Assembly (NCBI GenBank): GCA_020796225.1
Contig: CM036760.1
Coordinates: 5,560,001-5,624,000 of the forward strand
Direction of reading: 5' to 3'
DNA: 64,000 nt
Origin: Arion vulgaris
Taxonomy: Eukaryota > Mollusca > Gastropoda > Stylommatophora > Arionidae
Of the stretch, positions 10,756-21,816 are shown in pieces (position 1 is the stretch's first letter; every line of letters starts with the position of its first letter). The position numbers were made by a program, and so were the translations under genes. The notes under the pieces are model-generated. The model worked only from the letters and a program-made list of their open reading frames with translations, was not told the origin of the DNA and did no database searches.

Positions 10756-11215
10756 AAATAGATGCATAATGAAGATGGGCAGGACATGTGGCTTGAATGC
10801 CAGATTGCAGAATACCCAAACGACTCTTTTATGGTGAGCTGCAAAGTGGTAAATGCTCACAGGGGGCCAGAAAAAGCGATTCAAAGATACACTCAAGAAC
10901 TCTATGAAATCTTTTGGAATAGATGTCAACAACTGGGAGAATGCTGCTCAAGACAGATCAGCCTGGCGCACACTTCTTCGACACGGTTCCTCGGCCTGCG
11001 AGGCAGATAGAACAGCACGGATGGAGCAAAGACGTCAAAACAGAAAGGAAGTAAAACTTCCCACAAGTGCAAGTATACCTTGCCCACACTGTACACGAAC
11101 ATTTCAAGCCCGTATCGGGTCACTAGTCATCTACGCACACACAGACAAACATAGCGCAACTACATTCCCTTGATGAAAATTTGTGTGGTCATCATCACCC
11201 GTGATGGACGAGCAT
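10756..11215 (+). mobile_element. LINE C-terminus with C2H2 finger
   Basis: Plus frames give KKRFKDTLKNSMKSFG, NWENAAQDRSAWRTLL and IPCPHCTRTFQARIG, then a degenerate H-x-x-x-H. This combination (RFKDTL, W-x-x-AQDR-W, CPxC-R-F-ARIG) is the standard 3' end of widespread invertebrate LINE proteins. The 3' UTR carries TCACCCGTGATGGACGAGCA, repeated on the minus strand at 23315-23460. Confidence 0.75.
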
Positions 11216-11253
11216 CAGATGCATAAAGAATTAGAGAATTTTTCAACACATAC

Positions 11254-11336
11254 CTTTATAATAATTTTTCTCCTAAGCTGATCTGGAGATGGAAGTTGAG
11301 TCTCATTAATGTCAACCGGTTCAGTAAGAAGATCGC
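11254..11336 (-). CDS. PLCG: PLCG exon: X box C-terminal segment
   Basis: An 83-bp exon (AAAACTTCCAG acceptor, GTATGT donor) encodes DLLTEPVDINETQLPS and PDQLRRKIIIK. The human counterpart reads DTLLTKPV...GLPSPNQLKRKILIK; LPSP-QL-RKI-IK is strictly kept. It starts with GC completing Gly and ends in phase 0. Confidence 0.95.
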
Positions 11337-11644
11337 CTGGAAGTTTTAGAAATAAGTATTTGGAAAACATATTAGGCAAATGAAATTGCAGTTTCTGAGC
11401 ACACCATTGTTAGTGGGCATGTTCTCAATATTAACATTTTGAAAACTTAAAATTGTTATATTACAGTGTAGATGTTATTCTGTGTGGTTTAGAGGTTGGT
11501 CATATCATTGTGTTCTTGGCCAGAGATTGACAAGTCAATCAGAGGCTGTTCACTGATTTTTAAAATCTTTAATGATGGAGCAAGTAATTGATGGTCAGAA
11601 TAAAACATTGATAGCTATGCATTAACTTCATTTTACTATTTAGT

Positions 11645-12105
11645 TTGGTTATTGGTTACGAAACTGACATCATTGCACTCCGGGCAGACTCATAGGTGCT
11701 CAGTCTCTCCTAACAAACATCAAAGAGTATGCATACAGATGGTTCCCGTGGCTCGCTGATTAAACACACTCCTCACTCTCCCCCTCAGTCATCCAGTACT
11801 ACTTGTACAATGGGTAACTCCAAACTGCTTAAATCGCTGGATCGATTCAACATCTATTTTAGTGTCCTTATCCAATAAGACAGTCGCGAAGAGACTGAAG
11901 AACATCCCCTTATTCATGTTCAACTCCCCAACAATTGATGCTGTTGATGCAAGACTATCCGCTCTCTCATTACCGCAAACACCCACATGCCCAGGACAGT
12001 ATATCCACGTAAGTCTCTGGAAGTTAGAAACTTCTATAGACAACATCAACTCATAATAAAACCTGCCCTTTTGGATCTTGTGAGGCATTGACTGAGAGTT
12101 TATTT
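11645..12105 (-). mobile_element. RNase H LINE, 3' end
   Basis: Minus-strand reading gives LTWIYCPGHVGVCGNE, ADSLASTASIVGELNM and a conserved 3' end with CAATGATGTCAGTTTCGTAA. The CPGH-G-GNE-AD motif identifies the end of RNase H. 5'-truncated. Close relatives are at 25285-25915, 47348-47583 (+) and 50383-50632. Confidence 0.75.
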
Positions 12106-12457
12106 AGCTGCTCCTCTTCTACCCTGAAGTGTAGATATTGATCAGATTGAACACTAGACAATTTTATCAGCTGTTTATTTTATAGTCTGTTTCCAGTTTA
12201 GTCATTTGTTTGCCAGTGATTATTTAATCTCTTTCTATGCATTTTAACATTATATACTCTTAACCCTAAACAATATCTCGAAATATCCCCAACATGGCCC
12301 AATTACCAAAATAAAAATATATAAGAAATCTGTAATATCAATGCTTTTATGTGGGTAAATGCTAGACAATGAAAGAAAAAGACATGCTAAAATTGTCTTA
12401 TGTTCACACAATATACCTAAGGAAAAATTCATCAACTTATGTGGGCAAACATAACCA

Positions 12458-12597
12458 TTAACTCCTTGTGGACCTAACACCACGCTACATGACTCTGGGT
12501 TGGACACCTTTTTACCAGAAGCCACACTAAATGGCATTTTTATTCTAAAACACAAAGGGCTTGTAAAAACATAGCTTTTGCCCTGGTTTACTATGAG
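12458..12597. repeat. Dispersed repeat, second copy (see 7573-7712)
   Basis: Partner of the 140-bp repeat at 7573-7712. It starts ACTCCTTGTGGACC and includes AGGGCTTGTAAAAACATAG. Confidence 0.7.
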
Positions 12598-12689
12598 TTA
12601 ATCAAGAACTGCCTTATCAAAGCATCCAAGATAACATTTACACTAATATAACAGATGCTAGAATTTGAATAGTCATGTTCTTAGAACAG

Positions 12690-12860
12690 ATTCCAGTACC
12701 ATCACCAGAACTGTTATGCTATTGACCCCAGGTTGAAGATGACAGAGGTAGACCAAAGACAATTTGATGGAGAACCATGGAAACTGAAATTAGAAATACA
12801 AAACAGTCATGGATTCTCTACAAGGTGTTTTGTCCCTCTCTGATCAAGGACACAAAAAGA
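12690..12860 (+). mobile_element. LINE 3' coding fragment
   Basis: The plus frame reads DDRGRPKTIWWRTMET, then EIRNTKQSW. This has the G-R-P-K-x-x-W-R pattern at the end of RTE/CR1-like proteins. Short and frameshifted. Confidence 0.55.
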
Positions 12861-13039
12861 AAAGCTCAACCATTCTCTTGTTACAACATGGCCCCAAAAT
12901 GATAAGAACTGTCTTGATTGCTTTACTTGTGATAAACTTGCTTTATTCATTAGTTTCCAGCAATATTTCCTTACCTGTATTTTAATCTATCAATTGAATT
13001 TTTTAAAATTTCTCTGTATAGCACAACATAATCTAGTTA

Positions 13040-13390
13040 TGGTTATAATAGCCGTCCATCGCAAGCGATGATGACAACAATCTCGACGTGTACTGTTGCA
13101 CCTCTCTGGTGTGTGCGGAGGTGACTGTAGAGTCCAATCCTAGAACAGAATCCCGACCACAGGTGGGGCATACATGATCAAGGTTAGACATGTGCGTGTT
13201 GTGTGCTCTGTCTTTTCGCGCTGCTCGCTTTCTCTGTGACTCAACAATACGATGATTCTCAGCTATTCGGGTTCCTTTTTGTTGTTATAGCGCCACATTT
13301 GCGATCTTGCAAGGATTCCGACGTATTGTCTATATCGAAGCATTTCAGAGACACTTTAAGAGTGTCTTTAAGCGTTTTTTCTGTCCACCA
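13040..13390 (-). mobile_element. LINE C-terminus with C2H2 finger (second lineage)
   Basis: Minus frames give LKDTLKVSLKCFDIDN and DHVCPTCGRDS. One frame change later comes RIGLYSHLRTHQRGAT. C-P-x-C...H-x-x-x-H forms the finger. The same end is at 44785-45110 (-) and, unbroken, at 19557-19712 (+). Confidence 0.75.
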
Positions 13391-13670
13391 GCTAAACGTC
13401 TGCCCCTTCAAGCTCGCCATACATCAACTGTTATGGTTACATAATATACCACAGGCTGTGTTGCTCTTCTTCAATGATCCAACAGCACTTGTGTGTTTCA
13501 GTCCATTGACCCAATGTCATGTAGTGATATCTAAATGTGTTCATTGTTCATTTGAGGATTATCTTCATCGCACATGTCCAAAATAGCTTCAATCTCCCCC
13601 CCAAGCATGTATATTTGTTCATCATCTCTTACTTTGTTCTATTTAATGTGTTCCATTTATGTGACTTTAA

Positions 13671-14525
13671 CCCAACGGCACTGTAGAACCTATATATCGG
13701 CTCAGAGTAATGTTCATGACGTTGCAACACCGATATATTGGCTTTTGGATGTCTATTGATGGAAACGAATGTATCTTCACAACCCCTTTACTGAAGTTAA
13801 AAATCTTCAGAAACGGAACATACTTATATCTAGGTACATTTCTACCTCCTTTTAACAAAGATTTGAAAGCAGGAAAGCATGTGTTATTGATGAGTCGAGT
13901 CATATTTTTTCATAAAAAATAAAGATCAAAATGAGTTTATACAGTGCAATTTTGAGTATTGTTAGATCAAATTATAACTTGTGATTAGTAATGAAGAATA
14001 TTTAATTGATGGTAATAACGACATTTCATTATTTATGGAATGTAGTATAGATAGTTGTAATTCTAAGTCAAATGTTATAATTGCTTCTAAAGAATGGGCG
14101 TTGAACATACCATTTGTTGACATGTCCGCACTAAAAATTGAATATTATAAAAACTAGACCATCTAATTAGATTAAACTTAAAGAATATGTTCACACATGG
14201 ATTATCTTCATTTAACATCTACTTCTGGAAACATCCCTGAATACTGAGATGTAATACAAGCCTGTGCGTATAAATATTTTAAATGATTTTTGTTTTTTAA
14301 AATAGTCATGCTACAATAATTTAATTTTCTCAAACGTATATCATCCGATGTAAAATATTATCATATTAATGTATTCCGAATCCAATTAGCAACAATTTAA
14401 TATATAATATGTTATACTTTAGAGAAACAGTACTAGAGTTATAAAGATTTAAACTGCTTGACATTAAATGCTAAATTGGAATTGCAAAATAAATGCGTCC
14501 GGGCGTAAAAATAATAGTGAAAGGG
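13671..14525 (+). mobile_element. TTAA-flanked MITE, copy 1 (piggyBac-like)
   Basis: An 855-bp element begins CCCAACGG and ends GTGAAAGGG. It is flanked on both sides by TTAA (13667-13670, 14526-14529). TTAA duplications and CCC/GGG ends are the signature of piggyBac-type elements. No transposase is encoded. Two other full copies are in the window. Confidence 0.88.
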
Positions 14526-14894
14526 TTAAAGGAAGAAGAAACTTCCTGACATCATCCAACATTGGGCACCCGAAGAAATGGTGGTCAAAAGTTTCATAAT
14601 TACAAAACTGGTTTTCTGGAGTGTGCTGTGGTTGAATTCTGTTTATGTAATTATTAAGTGAATTGTATTGGGTTCAGAGCTGAAAAATGGTGGTCTGAAT
14701 TCTTCTTTGTAAAGGGATTGATGTTGTCATTGTGGTTCGCGTTGGTCATGTGTATGTAAACCTCTTTTCCTGTGTTCAGAAAACTTCATATGACAGTTTT
14801 CTATTACACATATATATTTTCCAATGAAACATTTATTAATATTTCTGTTTTAAAATGGCAATAATAATATAATGTACACAAGCTTAACACTTAC

Positions 14895-14980
14895 CCTGAA
14901 AAATTTCTTTGAACAAGTTAGCCAAAATTCTCTGCTGAGGTAGGTTACAATGATTCTCAATAGACAGAATCAGGGGAAAT
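14895..14980 (-). CDS. PLCG: PLCG exon: X box, calcium-ligand strand
   Basis: An 86-bp exon (TTTTGTGCATAG acceptor, GTAAGT donor) encodes [16 protein letters not shown] and [12 protein letters not shown], then a split Gly codon. LSIENHC matches the invariant LSIEDHC, with the Glu calcium ligand present. QQ-x-x-x-A-x-x-F is the following conserved helix. Phase agrees on both sides. Confidence 0.95.
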
Positions 14981-15234
14981 CTATGCACAAAATAGTGATA
15001 ATATTATTAGTAAAACTATATACCAAAGGTGAAAGATAAAAACCATGCAGATAGTTTGTTAAAGTACAATAATAGACTGAATTGATGCTTCGATCAAAAG
15101 GTCTTATCATGCAAAGGATAAAAAACAAAAATAAAGCATACATTGGCATAGTTTAAAACAATTTGATATTTGTTTGCTATGTGATGGTTTCAAGCAGCAT
15201 ATTTTAGTTTACTTGTGTCTTGTATTCTTTGCTT

Positions 15235-15510
15235 GTCATAGCTTAAGCGGTAGTAGTGATCGTCTGTAGCTTAAGTGGTAGTGAGCTTGATCACAGCCCA
15301 CTCGTACCTAGTTCAAACTCTGCACTGACAAGTTTTGAAGCAAATTAGCCCCTTGGATTTTTACAAACGATAAAAATAGACCTCACCGTTCAGAAAGCAA
15401 TGGCAAATGACTGAATGTGTAAATGGTGCCTAGAAAATCAACAACTCATTTACTGTTGTTGATGGCTAAGTCCTGTAAAGGATATGCCACAATTTTCATT
15501 TCATTCTTTG
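15235..15510 (+). mobile_element. SINE-C copy
   Basis: A tRNA-like head (GTAGCTTAAGTGGTAGTGAG, then AGTTCAAACTC) is followed by a core CAGAAAGCAATGGCAAA and an end GTCCTGTAAAGGATATG. The core and end recur at 28975-29185, 47205-47337 with 47594-47700, and 54505-54640. The head is partly duplicated here (two GTAGCTTAAG-like starts). Confidence 0.75.
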
Positions 15511-15954
15511 CTTGATGAAGGCATTTTAAATGAAACATCACTTTAGTCTGCTGTTGTAGGTCTACTTTGTAAAACTAAAGAAAAAGATACAGACTGAACA
15601 TTCACATAGTAGGAAACTGACTTTCTTGTGACTAGATAGGTCCAGTTTAACACATTGGTAAAAACAATAGCAATTTTATTTTGAGTAATAAAATTTGTAA
15701 ATCTTATTGTTAGCCACAAATTAAATGAAATTAGCTGAATTATTTTGAATAGGTTGGTAAATTTTTGACTATCTATCATGATAATTATTGTAGACTGATT
15801 AGCAATAGGCCAACAAATGTATCAGAATTGGTCAAACCGATCTTTGCAAAAATGGTATTGTTACATTTGAATGTAATAAGTGGGAAATGACAACGCCATA
15901 AAATGATATACTTAGATATGTATTAGTAGAATTAGCACCTCTGAAGTCGGAAAA

Positions 15955-16075
15955 GGTATGCTTGTATGGCGAGGAACACTGATAATAAGGAAAGCAAGCC
16001 TTCATGCAAAAATCAGTCAGAAGCGTCATACCAGACGTCCTGACTACGCCTGAATTCATAGCAAGCAAACATAAG
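15955..16075. repeat. Dispersed repeat, shared with 30245-30355
   Basis: About 115 bp, ending in CACCTGAATTCATAGC-like sequence, is present twice in the same orientation. The family is unknown. Confidence 0.6.
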
Positions 16076-16179
16076 AAGAATAAGAAGTAGAATTAGCACT
16101 GGCACTTTACAAAATAGTTGTACTATGCAGGAAAACATTTAAATGAATATATTAATGAGACTTAGCTGTGTTAACTTAC

Positions 16180-16300
16180 TCAGACACATCCCAAGCATGT
16201 TCCTTTATAGTCTGCAACACATCTGCTGCTCTAATCTTTGTTGCGAGTGTTTTACCATGGGTGATGCATGGCTTATCATCAGCTCCATCCCAGCAGTCCA
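16180..16300 (-). CDS. PLCG: PLCG exon: X box core
   Basis: A 121-bp exon (TATATTTGTTAG acceptor, GTAAGT donor) encodes DCWDGADDKPCITHGK, then TLATKIRAADVLQTIKEH and AWDVS. LDCWDG and the HG-TL-TKI motif are diagnostic of PI-PLC X boxes. The Asp of LDCWDG is a calcium ligand and the His of THGKT is the second catalytic His. Similarity to human PLCG (DVLHTIKEHAF) is highest here. The closing GA joins A of the next exon to make Glu. Confidence 0.97.
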
Positions 16301-16535
16301 CTAACAAATATAAGAGAATACAATCACCCACAAGAACAATCAAAACACATAATCGGTTATAACAATATTATTTGTCCCTAAACAATAGAACAATGTGCGA
16401 AGACGCCTCCATTATCCCCTTGATTGAATTCAGCATGAGAAACAATATCTCTACACAAGTAAAAAATGTACTTGAGGTTCAGGAGAATTAATTGTAAATT
16501 TCATTAAGTACTTGCCCTTACAGAAAATATTATCA

Positions 16536-16615
16536 TCATCATCAAATAGCTTGTCCTGAGCAGAACTTTGCCACCCCAACAGCCTTAAGAATTTATCTCT
16601 CTCATAGGCCAGATG
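16536..16615 (-). mobile_element. LINE lineage A 3' tail
   Basis: It contains CAAATAGCTTGTCC and CTCTCATAGGCCAGATGTCC-like sequence, identical in layout to the minus-strand 3' end at 49136-49210 and the reverse complement of 18270-18345. Only the last 80 bp are present. Confidence 0.65.
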
Positions 16616-17310
16616 TCCAAGTGGTTACAGGGGCCCAAATTTGGGTTGTAAAGAATATAACCACTGTTACCTGCCATGCATGTCGTAAGAGGCAACTAAG
16701 GAGGTTTGGCTGAAATGGGATGCATGTGTCCGCTAGGGAATGCTAACCGAAACAAATGCTTGCAGAAAATGGATGCACCAGGCTTTCTTTCTTTCTTTCT
16801 TTCTCGAATCCTGTATGCCTCACAGCGTCAGGTCAGGAAGAGATTTCTAAAATGGGCCCTAGTATGCGCTTCGTAGATAGTCTCTTTCGTCGCCTCTGTT
16901 ATCTCTGAGGTCCATCTTTGCGTGGCCGGCCTTTTGCTTTGTACCCATTGCTTTGCACCAGGCTGTAAGGTACATAACATGGTGCAACGACCCCTCACAA
17001 TGAGGAATGGGATAACGGATTTTACGGTCACCAATCTGACTCGGAGATTTAGCCATGCAGTAAGAATGTCAGACCTACCATCACGAGGGTGGCCAAAACT
17101 TACTGCGGGAAGAGGTCGGCACAAACGGGAAGCAGAAATCATAGGAATTATATCCTACAGAACTGCCTCAAGTATGCAGACTTCAGAAGAAAAAGGTGGC
17201 CCACTTACACTAGTGTCCAAGACAAACTGTATGGTGTGGCTGATAATCTGAGGCAGACGGCTGCCTTTATTAGAGAATCCGAAATCCAATCTAGTGAGAA
17301 TGCAGAAGAA
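16616..17310 (+). mobile_element. Long SINE-A form, split by a LINE insertion
   Basis: The SINE-A 5' half continues into GCTAGGGAATGCTAACC, then, after an insertion at 16785-16953, into a segment ending AGTGAGAATGCAGAAGAAG. The same composite is uninterrupted on the minus strand at 57985-58505. It therefore looks like a distinct element rather than a chance junction. Confidence 0.75.
16785..16953 (-). mobile_element. LINE 3' fragment with 11-bp target duplication
   Basis: A 169-bp minus-strand fragment with a GAAA-repeat tail is bounded by TGCACCAGGCT at 16774-16784 and 16954-16964. It carries the 3' end of the 60700-60840 LINE (GACCTCAGAGATAACAGAG on the minus strand). A severe 5' truncation. 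Confidence 0.88.
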
Positions 17311-17505
17311 GATATTCAAAAGCACATATTTGTTTCCCCACTGCCTTATTAAATGTCCATGCTTCACACCCATATGTTCCACTGGGAATATGTATGCTCT
17401 TAGTATTCTGAGCATTGCATATTCCCAGTGGCAACGTATGGGTGTGAAGCATGGAAATTTAATAAGGCAATGGGAAAACATATATGTGCTTTTGAATATA
17501 CAGAG
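17310..17505. repeat. Inverted repeat built from LINE lineage A
   Basis: Positions 17310-17395 (minus orientation) and 17418-17502 (plus orientation) hold the same lineage A segment (ATGGGTGTGAAGCATGG and TTAATAAGGCA). They are separated by about 22 bp and could form a hairpin with arms of about 85 bp. Confidence 0.85.
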
Positions 17506-17701
17506 AATATATATTACAGACAGATAAATTAAAAAATGGAAATAAATTGGTTATTGATCCAACATCACAGTAACTTTGGATGAACCCATAGGTGCTCATT
17601 ATCCTCCAGCAGAGGTGTGTGATGGTTTCTCCAGTTTGCTGGTTAAACACATTTACCAGAACCAGCAAACACGCTTACCATAACTATCAAACACATACAA
17701 T

Positions 17702-18345
17702 GTGGCAAAAACAATGACAACAGATAAAACAAACATGACAAAAGATATTTTTATCAATGGAGAGAAAGGAGAAATTGTGAACAGTTTTGAATATCTTGGT
17801 TCACTGTTAACAACAGATGGAAATGGGATGAAGGAAATTAAAAGAACAAGTATGGCTTTGCAAAAAATTAAACAACTAAAAACAGGATGGAACGGAACTG
17901 ATAAGAAAACAAAGATCAGAATACTAAGAGCATGTATATTCCCAGTAACAACGTATGGGTGTGAAGCATGGACATTTAATAAAGCAGTGGAAAAACATTT
18001 ATGTGCTTTTGAATATAAGTGTTACAGAAGAGTCCTACTTATATCATGGACAGAGAAGAGAACAAATAGATCTATCCAGAAACAACTCAAAATCAAAGAA
18101 AACTGGCTGATGCTACAAATACGAAAGAGAAAATTGAGATATTTTGGACATATGAAAAGACATGAAGGGCTGGAGAAGACCATCATGGAAGGAGGCATAC
18201 CAGCAAAGAGAAGAAGAGGAAGACCATGGAGAAGATGGATTCAGGATGTAACTGATGCTGAAGACACAGGACATCTGGCCTATGAGAGAGAAATTTCGGG
18301 ACTGTTGGGGTGATTCTGCTGGACATATTTGATGATGCAAACACA
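17702..18345 (+). mobile_element. LINE lineage A, reverse-transcriptase C-terminus
   Basis: A 203-codon open frame contains FEYLGSLLTTDGNGMK, ACIFPVTTYGCEAWTF, WTEKRTNRSI, LRYFGHMKRH, IMEGGIPAKRRRGRPW and WIQDVTD. FEYLGS, TYGCEAW and Y-GHM-RH are the conserved C-terminal blocks of RTE/CR1-like LINE polyproteins. It is the most intact LINE frame here but lacks the endonuclease and most of the palm. Confidence 0.85.
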
Positions 18346-18445
18346 TCTTTACACTCCTGAGATAGAATCAACATACAGATTTGCCTGGAGTGCCATCAAG
18401 TCAGTTCTGATAAGAACTAATAATCTATAGCTATGATTTACTAAC

Positions 18446-18531
18446 ATTCAACACAGCGGCATCCCATCTGCAGGCTTCTGGTATATGTCTCCACATGTGA
18501 TTCCCCTTTCCACTGGTCACCTGTCAGATAA
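18446..18531 (-). CDS. PLCG: PLCG exon: X box, second segment
   Basis: An 86-bp exon (acceptor TCACACAG, donor GTTAGT) encodes [16 protein letters not shown] and [12 protein letters not shown], then a split Leu codon. YLTGDQ, E-S-x-V-E and MGCRCVEL are near-identical to the family; the Glu of C-VELD is a calcium ligand. WKGESHV replaces FSSESSL of vertebrates. Phase agrees with both neighbours. A 3' LINE fragment lies on each side. Confidence 0.95.
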
Positions 18532-18841
18532 CTGTGTGACCAAAATAAATTGAAAAATACTATATGATTAATTCAAAACTATTTACCAAAGAAATGAAAC
18601 TTAATTAAATAATTTTGTTTTTACCATGACGAGAACCATCATAGAGACTTAGGATACTGTTATTATTTTAGCTGGTATTCCATATCATCTAAGAATATTC
18701 CACAGGGAGATTCTGTGTAGACTATCAAAAGTTTTTTTTTTTTACAAATCCATGAAATTAAAAATAAGTGGTTGTTGCTTCTCAATATGTTTCTCCAAGA
18801 TTAGTCTTAAGGTAATTATTTGGTCTAAGCAGCTTCTATCT

Positions 18842-19130
18842 ATCTATTGTCTTTCCCCAGGTAGATGATGGAATTGGTTGTCCACTTTTGCCATTAAGCG
18901 TAGGGGTGGGAGCTTTAATTTGTGTTCCAGGACCAGAAGAGTTGCCCTTGTTTGTTATATCCAAGTCTATTTAGTGTGGTCTTGAAATTGTCTATCCATA
19001 TTTTTCTTGGTCTTCCTTTGGCTGTAGTACCTTATCTATTTTGATTGTATGCTGTTATTGGTGGTTGGTTGTATTCCATTCTCATTAAATGCCCAAACTA
19101 CTGCATTTGTTGTCTTTCAATATATTTGGT
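18842..19130 (-). mobile_element. LINE lineage F 3' fragment
   Basis: The minus strand reads IERQQMQ, FGHLMRMEYNQPPITA and WIDNFKTTLNRLGYN. This matches the 40173-40480 copy closely and ends with the same TCCACTTTTGCCATTAAGCG 3' region. Confidence 0.75.
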
Positions 19131-19323
19131 GCTGAAGTTATGCACTCTGCTTCTGATAAGCAGCTTCTATGAAGTCTAAAACCAGCGTGTTCTTCTCTCA
19201 GGGTTGTATCCACTGCTCATTTGATACTATTGAGAAGGATTTAGCAAAAAACAATGTTATTACTACAATTTCCATCATCATACTCCCACAGTAATTTACA
19301 TTTTTTCACTGCTGTTTACTCAC

Positions 19324-19439
19324 GTATTATGTGACGAGGCTATAAAGTAGTTACAGAGAGGTAAGGTCATGTCATGATGAACTGTCAACTCAATAGGATT
19401 CAGAATTGAGTTCATTGAGGAGAACAGATAATCTTCAAA
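19324..19439 (-). CDS. PLCG: PLCG exon: start of catalytic X box
   Basis: A 116-bp exon with a T-rich acceptor (TTTTATTTTCAG) and a GTGAGT donor encodes [15 protein letters not shown] through [18 protein letters not shown] carries the first catalytic His and the calcium-ligand Asn of the PLC family. The preceding D-M-T-L-P-L-C-N-Y motif corresponds to MNNPLSHYWI. The last Thr codon is split AC|T across the intron. This half of the TIM barrel binds the substrate phosphate. Confidence 0.95.
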
Positions 19440-19556
19440 CTGAAAATAAAAAAAAACAATAATAATAATGCTCATACACAAAACTTCAGACTTCATAATT
19501 AGTTTCTGAGTTGTTATCACAGTAGACAAGTTAGCTTTGGTCTATGTAACACTGAC

Positions 19557-19712
19557 TTGATCATGATTGATCATGTATGCCCCTCCTGTGGTAGGGGATT
19601 GTGTTCCAGGATTGGACGCTACAGTCATCTCTGCACGCACCAGAGAGGTGCAGCAGCACACATCTGAGGCTGTTGTCATCATATCTTGCGATGGACGGCT
19701 ATTATATACACT
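19557..19712 (+). mobile_element. LINE 3' end with intact C2H2 finger
   Basis: The plus frame reads VCPSCGRGLCSRIGRY, then SHLCTHQRGAAAH without a break. This is C-x2-C and H-x3-H with the LINE-typical SRIG. It ends in a TGCGATGGACGGCTAT 3' UTR shared with 13040-13190 and 44785-44930. Confidence 0.75.
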
Positions 19713-20187
19713 GACTACTAGAACAACATTTTCAATCATTTAAGGCTAACAGTATCTTTCTAAGAACTACCTGAAAGGGATTTTAACCTATTAAATTTTC
19801 ACAATTAAAAAAGGGGTATAAAGGTGAAAGATTGATTTCATTGCACCAGGTTTCTCAATAAGGCTTGGTCACTCTTCCCAGAAATGACATGTCCCCTGCA
19901 CAGAATATTTAACAAAGCACAAACTCTGTATTGCTGGCAACAATCTTAAGTGATCTATGAGAAAAAATGCACCCACAAAGAGATTGACAGATGCTTTACT
20001 GTTTCATCACAATGATATCCTGAAACAATATGGGTCACAAGTGTTTCAAAGAAATATATATCACTAGTGGTGTTCTTTCATCATCTGTAATGTGTATGAT
20101 AAGTCCTTCCAGGTGGTTTTAATTTTCATCCTTTGAGAGGTTACACTTTCTTTCTGCAGTAATTGTTATTGGTTAATATAGATTATA

Positions 20188-20445
20188 CAGGGTGTTCAAG
20201 ATAAAAGCGGTCTGTGAATGGAGCTAATCTGGCATATATGTATGAAAATGAGAAGGTTCAGCTATGACGTAGTATAGGTCAAGGTTGTGTGATGGTTTGT
20301 AATTGTAGTGCGGAAGGGGCGATGAACAAATGTGACGTAGGACGAGCTAGTCAGAACCGGTTTAAATAGTAAATAGACACACCGCGATAGGTTATCTGGC
20401 AACTTTCGATTTGTCAATGGGGCTGCAATTATCTTGAACACCCTG
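20188..20445 (+). mobile_element. TA-flanked MITE, copy 1
   Basis: A 258-bp element with terminal inverted repeats CAGGGTGTTCAAGATAA and TTATCTTGAACACCCTG, flanked by TA on both sides. This fits a Tc1/mariner-class non-autonomous element. A second copy in the opposite orientation is at 61442-61696. No coding capacity. Confidence 0.88.
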
Positions 20446-21039
20446 TATTATTGTACTCTGCACACATAAGTGTTCAATCTTTTATTAGATAGTGAAGAGT
20501 ATACATGCTTATATACAATTTCAGGAAGAGAGGGGAAGTTTTAACCAGGACAATATAAACCATACAACAAAAGCTGAACACTCAGAGAAGACAAGGTAGG
20601 ATTATGAGATGGTAAATCAAATAGTTGCTTTATTTGTTTGAATTCACGCTTATCAACCAAGTTTACCACATTTTGTATCTGTGTGGTTTGTGCTGAGAAC
20701 ATGAGTACTGTTAGGCCCCTACAACATGAAAGGCAGGTACATCAGTTAAATAAAAAGGGCAATAGTATGCATATCTGCCTAATCCTAGAATCTCCCCCAA
20801 AAAAAAAAAAAAAAACTTGGTTGTGTGGTTGGTGCAAACTACACTTCTCGAAAACTTTCAATACAATTAGTGCTTTGATCACATTAACCACTTTCTGTTG
20901 TTTGCGAAAATGATGCAAGATCCTCTACACTCAACAACAATCCACTGTGTAGGCTGTTAAAAGACTTTCAAAGTAAAAAAAACCCACATAAATTGTACTA
21001 TCCCGTATCAAGTATTTTTTGCTCAAGTATGTGGAGTGG

Positions 21040-21225
21040 AATATTTGAAAGAGAGGTCGACCTAAGGAGACCCTGAAACAAACTTTGTTGAAAGAGGTGG
21101 GAAATATCGGTCTCAGTTCCATGGAGGAGATTGAGCGAGTTGCCTAGGATAGAGGGGTATGGAGAAATTACTTGCAGGCCCTATGTAACGATATAGGATC
21201 GAGAGGAATTATTATTATTATTATT
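21040..21225 (+). mobile_element. LINE lineage D 3' end
   Basis: The plus strand reads RGRPKETLKQTLLKEV, GNIGLSSMEEIERVA and a stop, with an ATTATTATT tail. Same end as at 5880-6070 and, on the minus strand, at 35521-35803. Confidence 0.75.
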
Positions 21226-21481
21226 ATGTGCAATATTGTAAAAATACAACAGACACACAACTTCATTTTTCTGTAATCTACTTATAATTGTCTTATTTTA
21301 CTGTTCAGTGCTTGCACCATTTTCTTGAGAATGATGGGTAGTTACTGACAGTTGAGTGATCCCTTTTCTGTTTTTACAGTTTCCAAGATACTATTTCATT
21401 TCCTGTTTTAATATGGTTCTAATTCTACATTATTCTAGGACTTTTTTCATTTAAACATCCTGAAAAATCTTGGAGTAGTCT

Positions 21482-21650
21482 TGGTTGATTGATTGATAGC
21501 ACCATCATCATTGCACTTCGAGGGGTAACCATGTGTACTCCAATCTCTTTCTTACACAGGAAGATCTCAGTGGCAGTGCACAAACTCCGTAGCACTGGTG
21601 AGGGTCCCCGATGTAATTCAGAAGATGGTCATTTCTGTTTACTTTCAATA
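21482..21650 (-). mobile_element. LINE 3' end with TCAA-type tail
   Basis: On the minus strand this is a 3' UTR (CACATGGTTACC then GAAGTGCAATGATG) followed by a short ATCA repeat tail. The same end, with a longer tail, is at 24375-24560 and 28190-28330, and on the plus strand at 55830-55910. Confidence 0.65.
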
Positions 21651-21772
21651 CCCCTAACTGGGATGTCACAATACCAGAAGTTACATTTTCGTATTACTGT
21701 ACTACTCCAAAAATTCTTGGTGCCCTCAAAAAGGTGTCCACACTAAGTGCCAGTTTGATTTCTATGTCAAGT

Positions 21773-21816
21773 AACAGTAAGTTATATTCAGGGTAACAGT
21801 AAGTTATATTCAGGGT
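21773..21816. repeat. Short tandem duplication
   Basis: AACAGTAAGTTATATTCAGG occurs twice in direct succession. There is no other structure. Confidence 0.9.

Noticed and set aside
13203..13586. A 127-codon plus-strand ORF.
   Set aside because: It is antisense to a LINE C-terminal region whose minus-strand frames are recognisable.
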